Below, piece after piece: positions 1-5,530 of a DNA stretch of 6,945 nt (positions are counted from its first letter, which is position 1; each line of letters opens with the position of its first letter). Made by a program: the position numbers and the translations under genes. The notes under the pieces are model-generated. The model had not been told where the DNA came from, ran no database searches, and saw nothing but the letters and a program-made list of their open reading frames with translations. Source of the stretch: Rhodospirillaceae bacterium (lineage in GTDB: Bacteria > Pseudomonadota > Alphaproteobacteria > UBA8366); contig PARQ01000027.1 in assembly GCA_002711555.1 (NCBI GenBank), forward strand, positions 30,676 through 37,620, given 5' to 3'.

Positions 1-243
1 CGTGCCCCCGTCAATGATGTCTCTAAACTTGTGATAGCACTTAAGATGCGTTTTCTTCATTTGCTTGATAGTGACGATCGGGCTAAACAAATTGAGATGC
101 TATCTTGTATGTATGAGAGCGAACTTAATCGATTAGAACAATTAAAGTCGCTACATATAAAGGGCCGTTTTGTTGACTGGCTTGGTTTTGAGATGGCTCA
201 ATTACAAGCTCGCTTAGTGTGGTTCAAAGAGCAAAATAGTTAA
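1..243 (+). CDS. PadR-family transcriptional regulator, C-terminal part (5' truncated by window edge)
   Basis: Frame 1 is open from the first base to TAA at 241-243, giving 80 residues with no start required inside the window. A GTG at 31 lies in this frame but is probably internal. The visible part is almost entirely charged and helical: an amphipathic stretch (VSKLVIALKMRFLHLL), an acidic DSDDRAKQIEML helix start, a long ESELNRLEQLK helix, and a final LGFEMAQLQARLVWFKE helix. This matches the C-terminal dimerisation domain of PadR/Vir-type regulators, where a helical bundle follows an N-terminal winged helix. The DNA-binding half lies upstream and cannot be checked, so the family call is inference from this tail; another helical regulator remains possible. 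Its target is unknown. The gene converges on the SDR gene, and the two stop codons share bases. Confidence 0.6.
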   Translation, partial: RAPVNDVSKLVIALKMRFLHLLDSDDRAKQIEMLSCMYESELNRLEQLKSLHIKGRFVDWLGFEMAQLQARLVWFKEQNS

Positions 244-989
244 AGATGTTGGCCTCCTGTGACGAACATCTCAGCTCCGGTCACATAAGAGAAATCCTTG
301 CTACACATATGATATACGCAAGCCGCAACCTCCTCGGCTTTACCCATACGATGCATTGGTATGCGATTAATTAAGGGTTCGTATTCAGCACCTATCATAT
401 CGGTTTCGATCTCACCAGGAGCAATTGCGTTAACGCGAATGCCGAGGGATGCAAATTCAACAGCCAGTTCTCGTGTTAAAGCAGAGAGCGCGGCTTTCGA
501 TGTTGCGTACGCAGATCCCGCAAACGGGTGTATTGAGTGTCCAGCTATAGATGTAATATTTATCACAGCAGCCCCACGATCTTTTGCTCCCTTGCCAAGT
601 GCTGTTGCGAAACCTCTACTCATCGTCAGAGGTGTGAAAAAATTTAATTCAAATACACGTCGCCAGGTATTTAAATCGCCGTTCAGACACCCAAGACGTT
701 CTTTAAACTCTGTCTTGGGCGATACGGCGGCATTATTGACAAGTGCGTGCAGTGGATCATCACCGAGCAATCGATTGGCCTCCTCAATGAAGTGAGTAAC
801 ATCTTGAGGATTCGCTAATTCTACTGGGATATGACCATGCCAATTTGGATCGCGTTGACATGCGTCGGGTACTTCATCGCGGCTACATGTTATTATTCGC
901 CAGTCCTCGTCCGAGAACCGTTTAACCGTTGCGTGTCCAATTCCGCGACTAGCGCCGGTGAGAATGAGTGTTTTTGGCAGTGTCGGCAT
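240..989 (-). CDS. Classical short-chain dehydrogenase/reductase (SDR), substrate unknown
   Basis: This 249-residue Rossmann-fold oxidoreductase has the usual length of a classical SDR. The nucleotide-binding motif TGASRGIG is at residues 11-18. Ser35-Arg36 at the end of strand beta2 suggests preference for NADP(H), because an acidic residue there is typical of NAD enzymes. NNAA is at 85-88. The catalytic set is complete: Asn116, Ser147, Tyr161 and Lys165 (YATSK). The segment NAIAPGEIETDM at 187-198 and the C-terminal VTGAEMFVTGGQ are also typical. No signal peptide or membrane segment is visible, so it should be cytosolic. It starts with ATG 9 bp after the pdxH stop, so the two genes are probably co-transcribed and coupled. 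The closest functional labels (3-oxoacyl-ACP-reductase-like or other SDR) cannot be separated by sequence reading. A link to vitamin B6 metabolism is only suggested by position. Confidence 0.92.
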   Translation of the reverse strand: MPTLPKTLILTGASRGIGHATVKRFSDEDWRIITCSRDEVPDACQRDPNWHGHIPVELANPQDVTHFIEEANRLLGDDPLHALVNNAAVSPKTEFKERLGCLNGDLNTWRRVFELNFFTPLTMSRGFATALGKGAKDRGAAVINITSIAGHSIHPFAGSAYATSKAALSALTRELAVEFASLGIRVNAIAPGEIETDMIGAEYEPLINRIPMHRMGKAEEVAACVYHMCSKDFSYVTGAEMFVTGGQHL

Positions 990-998
990 AGCGATACT

Positions 999-1580
999 CT
1001 AAGGGTAAAGTAATGTCTTGTTCCATTTATTTTCTCTAAGTCTATAAACCTCACGTAGGTGCAGTCGAAAACATCGGTCTTGCCAGAACTCCAACTCTTG
1101 TGGCTTTAGCCTCAGGCCACTCCAAAATGGTGGGCGTTTTATGGTTGAATCTGAAAATTTTTCTGTATAACTAGCCACGGATTGTTCAAGGTCTGACTCA
1201 ACGCTCATTGGTCGGGACTGATCTGATGCCCACGCCCCGATTTGAGATCCGCGTGGTCGGCTCGCAAAGTAGGCATCTGCCTCTTCATCAGATACTGGAA
1301 ATATTTGTCCCTCTATGCGGACTTGGCGTTTGAGGGATTTCCAATAAAAAAGTAGAGCGGCTTTTGGCGTAGAATAAATTTCTTTGCCTTTGCGGCTCTC
1401 AAGGTTGGTGAAAAAAACAAAACCCTCTTGATCGTAGGACTTCATCAACACCATCCTACTGGACGGCTGCCCATCCGTTGATACCGTAGAAACACTCATT
1501 GCCTCCGGTAATTCTGGTTCACTTTTTTTTGCCTCTTCAAACCAGTTTGAAAACTTTTTGATTGGATTTTCGCAGGTCAT
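999..1580 (-). CDS. pdxH: Pyridoxine/pyridoxamine 5'-phosphate oxidase
   Basis: FMN-dependent oxidase that converts pyridoxine or pyridoxamine 5'-phosphate to pyridoxal 5'-phosphate with O2; cytosolic homodimer. Counting from the ATG at 1580 (193 residues), FMN and phosphate contacts are visible as RMVLMK (42-47), FFTN (56-59), SRKG (62-65), RQVR (85-88) and SRPRGSQIGAWAS (107-119). PPFWSG is at 150-155, followed by the C-terminal signature LEFWQ (163-167) and RLHLR (172-176). Arg172 and His174 match the substrate-binding Arg197 and His199 of E. coli PdxH, but the usual Asp/Asn/Glu after the His is Leu175 here. Start choice: an in-frame TGA at 1587-1589 (plus coordinates) limits the start to GTG at 1586 or ATG two codons later. 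I chose the ATG because a GAG sits 5 nt upstream of it. First gene of a probable two-gene operon with the SDR. Confidence 0.96.
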   Translation of the reverse strand: MTCENPIKKFSNWFEEAKKSEPELPEAMSVSTVSTDGQPSSRMVLMKSYDQEGFVFFTNLESRKGKEIYSTPKAALLFYWKSLKRQVRIEGQIFPVSDEEADAYFASRPRGSQIGAWASDQSRPMSVESDLEQSVASYTEKFSDSTIKRPPFWSGLRLKPQELEFWQDRCFRLHLREVYRLRENKWNKTLLYP

Positions 1581-1689
1581 TTGCACTCACGTTTGAATTT
1601 CCGAAAACCTTTGTATATAGCTCTTAACATAACTAAGTCTAATAGTAAGCTTCTACAAATTGATTCCAATATTCTGATTTTTAAATAGT

Positions 1690-1718
1690 GTGATATTAAA
1701 CGAAATATTTAATATACT
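1690..1718 (+). promoter_or_regulatory. Sigma70-type promoter candidate for the lipoprotein/dnaJ-like genes
   Basis: GTGATA at 1690-1695 (4 of 6 to TTGACA) and TATACT at 1713-1718 (5 of 6 to TATAAT) are separated by exactly 17 bp. Transcription would begin near 1725 and give a leader of about 65 nt before the ATG at 1792. The call rests on consensus match and position only. Confidence 0.42.
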
Positions 1719-1780
1719 GCTAGTGAAGACAAATTTTTATCGAATCCGCACCGAGCTAGCATCTCAATAAGGTAACGAAC

Positions 1781-1784
1781 GAGG
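1781..1784 (+). promoter_or_regulatory. Ribosome binding site of the lipoprotein gene
   Basis: GAGG lies 7 nt before the ATG at 1792, which supports that start. The start also gives a complete signal peptide and lipobox. Confidence 0.7.
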
Positions 1785-1791
1785 TAAGATC

Positions 1792-2262
1792 ATGAAGATT
1801 AAAAATTTAGCCCCTCTAATTGCAGGTATTTTCATTCTGTGCTCATGTCAAGGCGCAGGGCAAAAACAACAGGCTGGTACAGTAATTGGTGCTGGCTTGG
1901 GAGCATTGGCAGGATCGCAGATTGGTGGCGGTGGCGCTGGAACTATGGCTGCCGTAGCAATTGGTGGTTTGCTGGGTGCTTGGGCCGGCGGTTCACTCGG
2001 ACAATCCCTTGATGAAGCTGATCAAGTGCGACACAGTAATGCATACCAAGCGGCGCAAACTGCACCGTTGAACCAGCCGGTGAGTTGGAATAATCCCAAT
2101 AGTGGTGCCTCAGGAACCGTTGTAGCTACGAGGGATGGCCGTAACCAGTCAACTGGGGCCTACTGCCGGGAATTTGAGCAGACGATTACAGTGGACGGTA
2201 AGACTGAGACCAGAAAGGGACAAGCCTGTCAGCAACCTGATGGTAGCTGGAAAGTTCTCTAG
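1792..2262 (+). CDS. 17-kDa surface antigen-like outer membrane lipoprotein with glycine zipper
   Basis: This 156-residue envelope lipoprotein has a short basic N-terminus (MKIKN), a hydrophobic core at about 6-16 and a lipobox LCSC with the predicted lipidated Cys19. Residues about 28-70 form a Gly/Ala-rich glycine zipper (repeated GxxxG-type spacing, for example VIGAGLGALAG and IGGLLGAWAGG), as in the rickettsial 17-kDa antigen family. That segment may insert in or associate with the outer membrane. The C-terminal domain (about 105-156) carries GAYCREFEQ and GQACQQPDGSWKVL. Cys125 and Cys146 could form a disulfide in the periplasm. This layout matches the RT0821/Lpp0805-type surface protein family common in alphaproteobacteria; the biochemical role of the family is not established. 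The dnaJ-like gene follows after 77 bp on the same strand and may be co-transcribed. Confidence 0.88.
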   Translation: MKIKNLAPLIAGIFILCSCQGAGQKQQAGTVIGAGLGALAGSQIGGGGAGTMAAVAIGGLLGAWAGGSLGQSLDEADQVRHSNAYQAAQTAPLNQPVSWNNPNSGASGTVVATRDGRNQSTGAYCREFEQTITVDGKTETRKGQACQQPDGSWKVL

Positions 2263-2339
2263 ACGACTACTGTATTAGTTATGGGAGACCGTGCGTCGGA
2301 ATACTCGCTTGCGCGGGTAAGCGGATAGGCGGGCTTGTT

Positions 2340-3251
2340 ATGAAGGATCCATACAGCGTAATTGGTGTAAGTAAAAACGCGACGGTTGCTGAGATTAAGA
2401 AAGCCTATCGTGGTCTTGCGAAAAAGCTACACCCAGATGTCAATCCTGGTGATACGGCTGTGGAGAAACGTTTCAAAGAAGTATCCTCAGCTTATCGATT
2501 GTTGTCGGATAGTGAGCAAAGAGCAAAATTTGATCGCGGAGAAATCAACCCCGATGGTTCTCCAGCATACGAAAACTTGTTTCGCACTAATCAAGGGGCT
2601 CGGCATCGCAGCGGAAGTGGGGCCAGCTTTTCTTTCGGGCAGGGTGCCTCGGATTTTGATCTGTTCTCTGACTTGTTCGGCAATAGCGCTAGCCAACGGC
2701 GACGTCCGACGAAAGGCCGTAATTTGTCATTTTCGTTGAACGTCTCGCTCGAGGATGCTGCCAAAGGTTTAAAACACCGAATAAAAATATCAGGTAATAA
2801 GGTCCTTGATGTAAAAGTTCCCCCTGGTACTACAGATGGCCAAGTGCTGCGGCTAAAAGGTCAGGGAGAACCAGGTATTCTTGGCGGGCCATTGGGAGAT
2901 GTGATGGTAACTATTCGTTTAGATACACATCCGTTTTTCACTCTTAACGGGCATGACATTCATCTTGTTGCTCCAATTAGTTTAGATGAAGCGGTTTTGG
3001 GAGCGAAAATTACTGTCCCTACGATCGACGGTAAGGTTGCACTCAACGTGCCAAAAAACACAAGTTCAGGACTTAAACTAAGGCTTCGAGGAAAGGGTTT
3101 AGCTCCGAAGGGAAAAAAAGCTGGAGATCTGATTGTTACTTTAAATATAGTCCTTCCGGATACTGTTGATATAGAACTGGAGGCATTCATAAGTAAATGG
3201 TCGGGCGGAGAAGGTGAAAAATTGCGTAAAAAACTTGGACTAAATGACTAG
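2340..3251 (+). CDS. DnaJ-like co-chaperone without zinc finger (CbpA/type II J-domain protein)
   Basis: This 303-residue Hsp40 should stimulate the DnaK ATPase and deliver substrates to it in the cytosol. The J domain spans about residues 3-66, with the essential HPD at 31-33 after the basic helix IKKAYRGLAKKL and before the FKEVSSAYRLLSD helix. A Gly/Phe/Ser-rich linker follows (about 86-117, including DFDLFSDLFG). The two beta-sandwich substrate-binding domains run from about 126 to 196 (LNVSLEDAAKGL, VPPGTTDGQVLRLKGQG) and from about 200 to 275. No CxxCxGxG repeats are present and I find no cysteine at all, so this is the type II/CbpA class and not canonical DnaJ. The ATG has a partial Shine-Dalgarno (AGGCGGG at 2327-2333, 6 nt spacing). 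Usual family length; looks intact. The specific cellular client is unknown. Confidence 0.93.
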   Translation: MKDPYSVIGVSKNATVAEIKKAYRGLAKKLHPDVNPGDTAVEKRFKEVSSAYRLLSDSEQRAKFDRGEINPDGSPAYENLFRTNQGARHRSGSGASFSFGQGASDFDLFSDLFGNSASQRRRPTKGRNLSFSLNVSLEDAAKGLKHRIKISGNKVLDVKVPPGTTDGQVLRLKGQGEPGILGGPLGDVMVTIRLDTHPFFTLNGHDIHLVAPISLDEAVLGAKITVPTIDGKVALNVPKNTSSGLKLRLRGKGLAPKGKKAGDLIVTLNIVLPDTVDIELEAFISKWSGGEGEKLRKKLGLND

Positions 3252-3259
3252 AGCATTGT

Positions 3260-3288
3260 CATATTAAGGAAATTGACATGTTAATATG
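3260..3288. repeat. Perfect 8-bp inverted repeat just after the dnaJ-like stop codon
   Basis: CATATTAA at 3260-3267 is exactly complementary to TTAATATG at 3281-3288, with a 13-nt loop, starting 9 bp after the TAG. There is no T tract after it, and the arms are AT-rich, so it is a poor intrinsic terminator. An operator or a 3'-end-protecting hairpin are alternatives. Confidence 0.45.
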
Positions 3289-3392
3289 CGTTTAGGTCAA
3301 TAATGTTTGTCCAACGTGAGGCGCTCAGTCACATCGTGCATCGAACTACCATGCTCATTTTCTTAGAGTGTTTCTCAAAGTCGTTGTTACAA

Positions 3393-3425
3393 GCATTGTG
3401 ACTTTGTTTGATCGATGCATTTTTT
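3393..3425 (+). terminator. Weak intrinsic terminator candidate for the lipoprotein/dnaJ-like transcript
   Basis: GCATTG (3393-3398) can pair with CGATGC (3413-3418), with one G-U pair and a 14-nt loop. One base later comes a run of six T (3420-3425). The stem is short and the loop large, so efficiency is doubtful. It is nevertheless the only hairpin plus T-run I found between the dnaJ-like gene and fabI. A competing 7-bp helix (3376-3382 with 3400-3406) would disrupt it. Confidence 0.25.
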
Positions 3426-3436
3426 ACTGTTAGAAT
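3408..3436 (+). promoter_or_regulatory. Extended -10 promoter candidate for the fabI-aroC operon
   Basis: TTGATC at 3408-3413 (4 of 6) lies exactly 17 bp from TAGAAT at 3431-3436 (5 of 6). The -10 is preceded by TG at 3428-3429, the extended -10 spacing. The predicted start near 3443 gives a leader of about 165 nt before the fabI TTG codon. The -35 element overlaps the downstream arm of the terminator-like hairpin. Confidence 0.5.
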
Positions 3437-3598
3437 AAAAATTGCAGTAACATTATTAAATGCTTAGGACATTGGTGGCAGGTTTGATCAAGTATCAGAA
3501 GTCAATCCATTTGTGTTGCATTGAACATCTTTGATTGCGAGCACTAGTTGGTTTAAGTGGAACTCGGTTGTTTAGCAAACCTTTCGTTTTGTGTCTTT

Positions 3599-3603
3599 AG
3601 GAG
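3599..3603 (+). promoter_or_regulatory. Ribosome binding site that fixes the TTG start of fabI
   Basis: A full AGGAG lies 6 nt before TTG at 3610-3612. The next candidate, ATG at 3631, has no such site and would remove the N-terminal residues before LMAGKRG. The Shine-Dalgarno therefore decides for the TTG codon. Confidence 0.8.
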
Positions 3604-3609
3604 TAGAAT

Positions 3610-4452
3610 TTGAGCAATTCGACGAATTTGATGGCTGGTAAGCGTGGCTTGGTGATGGGAGTTGCTAATGACCGGTCAATTGCTTGGGGCATAGCAAAAA
3701 CGCTTGCCGACCATGGGGCTGAACTGGCTTTTTCCTATCAGATTGATCAGCTCGAACGGCGTGTACGTCCACTCGCAGAGTCAATTGGGTCGGACATGCT
3801 TATTAAATGCGATGCGTCAGACGATGATGCACTAGATAGTCTTTTTACCATAATAGAGGAAAAATGGGGAAAGCTTGATTTTATAGTTCACGCGATCGCG
3901 TTTTCTGATCGCAGTGAACTGACTGGGAAATATGTCAACACTAGCCGAGATAATTTTCAACTTACAATGGACGTGTCCTGTTATTCCTTAACTGCGCTTT
4001 GCCAACGAGCGCAAGAATTAATGTCTGATGGAGGAAGTATAATTACCCTTACTTACTACGGTTCCGAACGTGTTATGCCCCATTACAATGTGATGGGTGT
4101 TGCCAAGGCTGCTCTGGAGGCAAGTGTCCGCTACTTAGCAGTAGATCTGGGCGCACAAGGTATACGAGTTAATGCTATTTCTGCGGGTCCGATTAAGACC
4201 CTCGCTGCTTCGGGTATAGGAGACTTTCGTTACATACTAAAATGGAACGAACTCAATTCTCCGCTTAAACGTAATGTAAGTCTTGACCAAGTGGGGCAAT
4301 CGGCCCTGTATTTTCTATCTGATCTCAGTTCAGGGGTCACTGGTGAGGTCCATCACGTTGATTCTGGCTATCATATGGTGGGGATGGTGGCAGTCGATGC
4401 TGCTGAAGAAGTTGGCGAACTACTGAATGGCCTGAAGCCCAAGGACCAATAG
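3610..4452 (+). CDS. fabI: Enoyl-[acyl-carrier-protein] reductase (NADH), FabI type
   Basis: Catalyses the last reduction of each fatty acid elongation cycle, trans-2-enoyl-ACP to acyl-ACP with NADH; soluble tetramer in the FabI family. The 280 residues begin with LMAGKRGLVMGVANDRSIAWG (7-27), the divergent FabI nucleotide motif. The signature Tyr-x6-Lys is Tyr159 and Lys166 (YNVMGVAK), preceded by Tyr149 in LTYYGSER. RVNAISAGPIKTLAASGI (186-203) and GVTGEVHHVDSGYH (242-255) complete the fold. Ala97 (HAIAFSD) occupies the place of Gly93 of E. coli FabI, a position where substitutions reduce triclosan binding. The E. coli Met159 and Phe203 equivalents are kept as Met162 and Phe206. Start is TTG with AGGAG 6 nt upstream. 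The stop is immediately followed by the aroC ATG. Confidence 0.96.
   Translation: MSNSTNLMAGKRGLVMGVANDRSIAWGIAKTLADHGAELAFSYQIDQLERRVRPLAESIGSDMLIKCDASDDDALDSLFTIIEEKWGKLDFIVHAIAFSDRSELTGKYVNTSRDNFQLTMDVSCYSLTALCQRAQELMSDGGSIITLTYYGSERVMPHYNVMGVAKAALEASVRYLAVDLGAQGIRVNAISAGPIKTLAASGIGDFRYILKWNELNSPLKRNVSLDQVGQSALYFLSDLSSGVTGEVHHVDSGYHMVGMVAVDAAEEVGELLNGLKPKDQ
4441..4445 (+). promoter_or_regulatory. aroC ribosome binding site inside the end of fabI
   Basis: AAGGA lies 7 nt before the aroC ATG at 4453 and is part of the last fabI codons. A ribosome terminating on fabI would stand over it, so translation of the two genes is probably coupled. Confidence 0.65.
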
Positions 4453-5526
4453 ATGTCTCAAAATAGTTTTGGCCGGCTGTTTCGCTTCACTACTTGGGGA
4501 GAAAGTCACGGGCTCGCAATTGGTTGTACAGTTGACGGGGTGCCTCCAAGAATTCCGTTGCAAGAGCTAGATATTCAACAGTGGCTCGATAAGCGCCGAC
4601 CAGGTCAGTCTAGGCACACAACGCAACGTCGAGAGCAAGATCAGGTGAAAATTCTGTCAGGCGTTTTTGATGGTATGACTACTGGAACGCCAATAAGCCT
4701 TCTCATTGAAAACACAGACCAGCGATCGCGGGATTATGGGGAAATCAAGAACAAGTATCGTCCGGCTCATGCTGATATAACCTATGATCGCAAATACGGT
4801 ATTCGTGATTATCGGGGTGGAGGACGTTCCTCGGCCCGTGAAACGGCAATGCGCGTGGCTGCAGGTGGTGTTGCGCGGAAAGTGCTGGGAGAAAACATTG
4901 TAATTCGTGCTGCACTTGTTCAAGTGGGGCAATCAAAAATTGACCGTGATCGATGGGATTGGGGAGAGGTACACAAAAATCCATTTTTTTGTCCCGATGC
5001 AAATAAAGTCGTAGAGTGGGAGAATTTGATGGATAAAACACGCAAGGATGGTTCCTCGCTTGGAGCTGTCATAGAAGTGGTGGCGTGCGGTGTTCCTGCT
5101 GGTTGGGGTGAGCCCATTTATGGAAAACTTGACGCTGAGCTTGCGGCATCCATGATGAGTATAAATGCGGTTAAAGCCGTGGAGATAGGTGCAGGGCTGG
5201 AGGCGGCTTGTCTTAGAGGTGAGGAAAATGCAGATGAGATGCGGTTAGGGAATGACGGTGAAGTTATATTCTTGTCGAACCATGCTGGTGGAGTCCTTGG
5301 AGGAATATCATCAGGCCAGGATATTGTTGTGCGGTTCGCCGTTAAGCCGACAAGCTCTATTCGTATTCCAAGACGAACCGTTACATCCGATGGTGATGAG
5401 GTGGAGGTTTCAACAAAGGGGCGACATGACCCCTGCGTTGGGATTCGAGCAGTGCCAGTGGGTGAAGCGATGATGGCCTGCGTTTTGGCCGACCAAATGC
5501 TGCGTCATAAAGCACAGTGCGAATAG
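4453..5526 (+). CDS. aroC: Chorismate synthase
   Basis: Converts 5-enolpyruvylshikimate-3-phosphate to chorismate, the seventh shikimate-pathway step, using reduced FMN without net redox change; cytosolic tetramer. Its 357 residues are of normal family length. All hallmark segments are present: WGESHG at 15-20 with His19, KRRPGQS at 47-53, RPAHAD at 103-108 with the second conserved His106, [10 protein letters not shown] at 121-130, GGISSGQ at 283-289, KPTSSI at 298-303, and [18 protein letters not shown] at 323-340. It begins at the base after the fabI stop and has its own AAGGA site within fabI, so the genes form one operon. The fabI-aroC pairing is a familiar alphaproteobacterial arrangement. 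No truncation or odd residue was seen. The convergent hpnB-type gene ends 4 bp away. Confidence 0.97.
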   Translation: MSQNSFGRLFRFTTWGESHGLAIGCTVDGVPPRIPLQELDIQQWLDKRRPGQSRHTTQRREQDQVKILSGVFDGMTTGTPISLLIENTDQRSRDYGEIKNKYRPAHADITYDRKYGIRDYRGGGRSSARETAMRVAAGGVARKVLGENIVIRAALVQVGQSKIDRDRWDWGEVHKNPFFCPDANKVVEWENLMDKTRKDGSSLGAVIEVVACGVPAGWGEPIYGKLDAELAASMMSINAVKAVEIGAGLEAACLRGEENADEMRLGNDGEVIFLSNHAGGVLGGISSGQDIVVRFAVKPTSSIRIPRRTVTSDGDEVEVSTKGRHDPCVGIRAVPVGEAMMACVLADQMLRHKAQCE

Positions 5527-5530
5527 ACAC

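Larger units (their letters stand above)
1587..1791. promoter_or_regulatory. Divergent intergenic promoter region between pdxH and the lipoprotein gene
   Basis: This 205-bp stretch is much richer in A and T than its flanks, and it separates divergent genes, so it must hold both promoters. The clearest candidate faces the lipoprotein gene (listed separately). Facing pdxH, a weak candidate read on the minus strand is TAGACT (plus 1636-1641) with a 16-bp spacer to TATATA (plus 1614-1619). No convincing operator palindrome or riboswitch-like fold was seen. Confidence 0.5.
3252..3609. other. 358-bp non-coding gap between dnaJ-like gene and fabI
   Basis: No convincing gene lies here. From left to right it holds a perfect 8-bp inverted repeat (3260-3267 / 3281-3288), a consensus TTGACA hexamer at 3273-3278 inside its loop, an unconvincing 32-codon reading frame (3303-3401), a terminator-like hairpin ending in six T (3393-3425), an extended -10 promoter candidate (3408-3436), and about 165 nt of probable fabI leader. 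In that leader only short helices are visible (for example GTTT 3570-3573 with AAAC 3577-3580), and nothing that would cover the fabI ribosome binding site. Confidence 0.7.

Noticed and set aside
361..795. 144-codon plus-strand reading frame inside the SDR gene
   Set aside because: It is fully antisense to a well-supported SDR with intact motifs; its translation is Ser/Ala/Pro-rich without domain features, as expected of a shadow frame.
2306..2323. CGCTT/AAGCG hairpin between the lipoprotein and dnaJ-like genes
   Set aside because: Five pairs, an 8-nt loop and no T tract; too weak for a terminator. The genes probably stay on one transcript.
2386..2739. 117-codon plus-strand frame inside the dnaJ-like gene
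   Set aside because: Out of frame with a J-domain protein that explains the same bases; no ribosome site or recognisable protein.
3303..3401. 32-codon frame (ATG 3303, TGA 3399-3401) with AGG 6 nt upstream in the gap before fabI
   Set aside because: A frame of this length is expected by chance, the ribosome site is weak, and no signal or membrane segment stands out. Only conservation in relatives could rescue it.
3424..3450. TTACTG/CAGTAA inverted repeat around the fabI -10 region
   Set aside because: Six-base arms with a 15-nt loop are common by chance in AT-rich DNA; kept only as a minor note because it flanks the promoter candidate.
4657..5117. Several minus-strand frames opposite aroC
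   Set aside because: All are antisense to conserved chorismate synthase sequence and show Cys/His-rich, low-plausibility translations.
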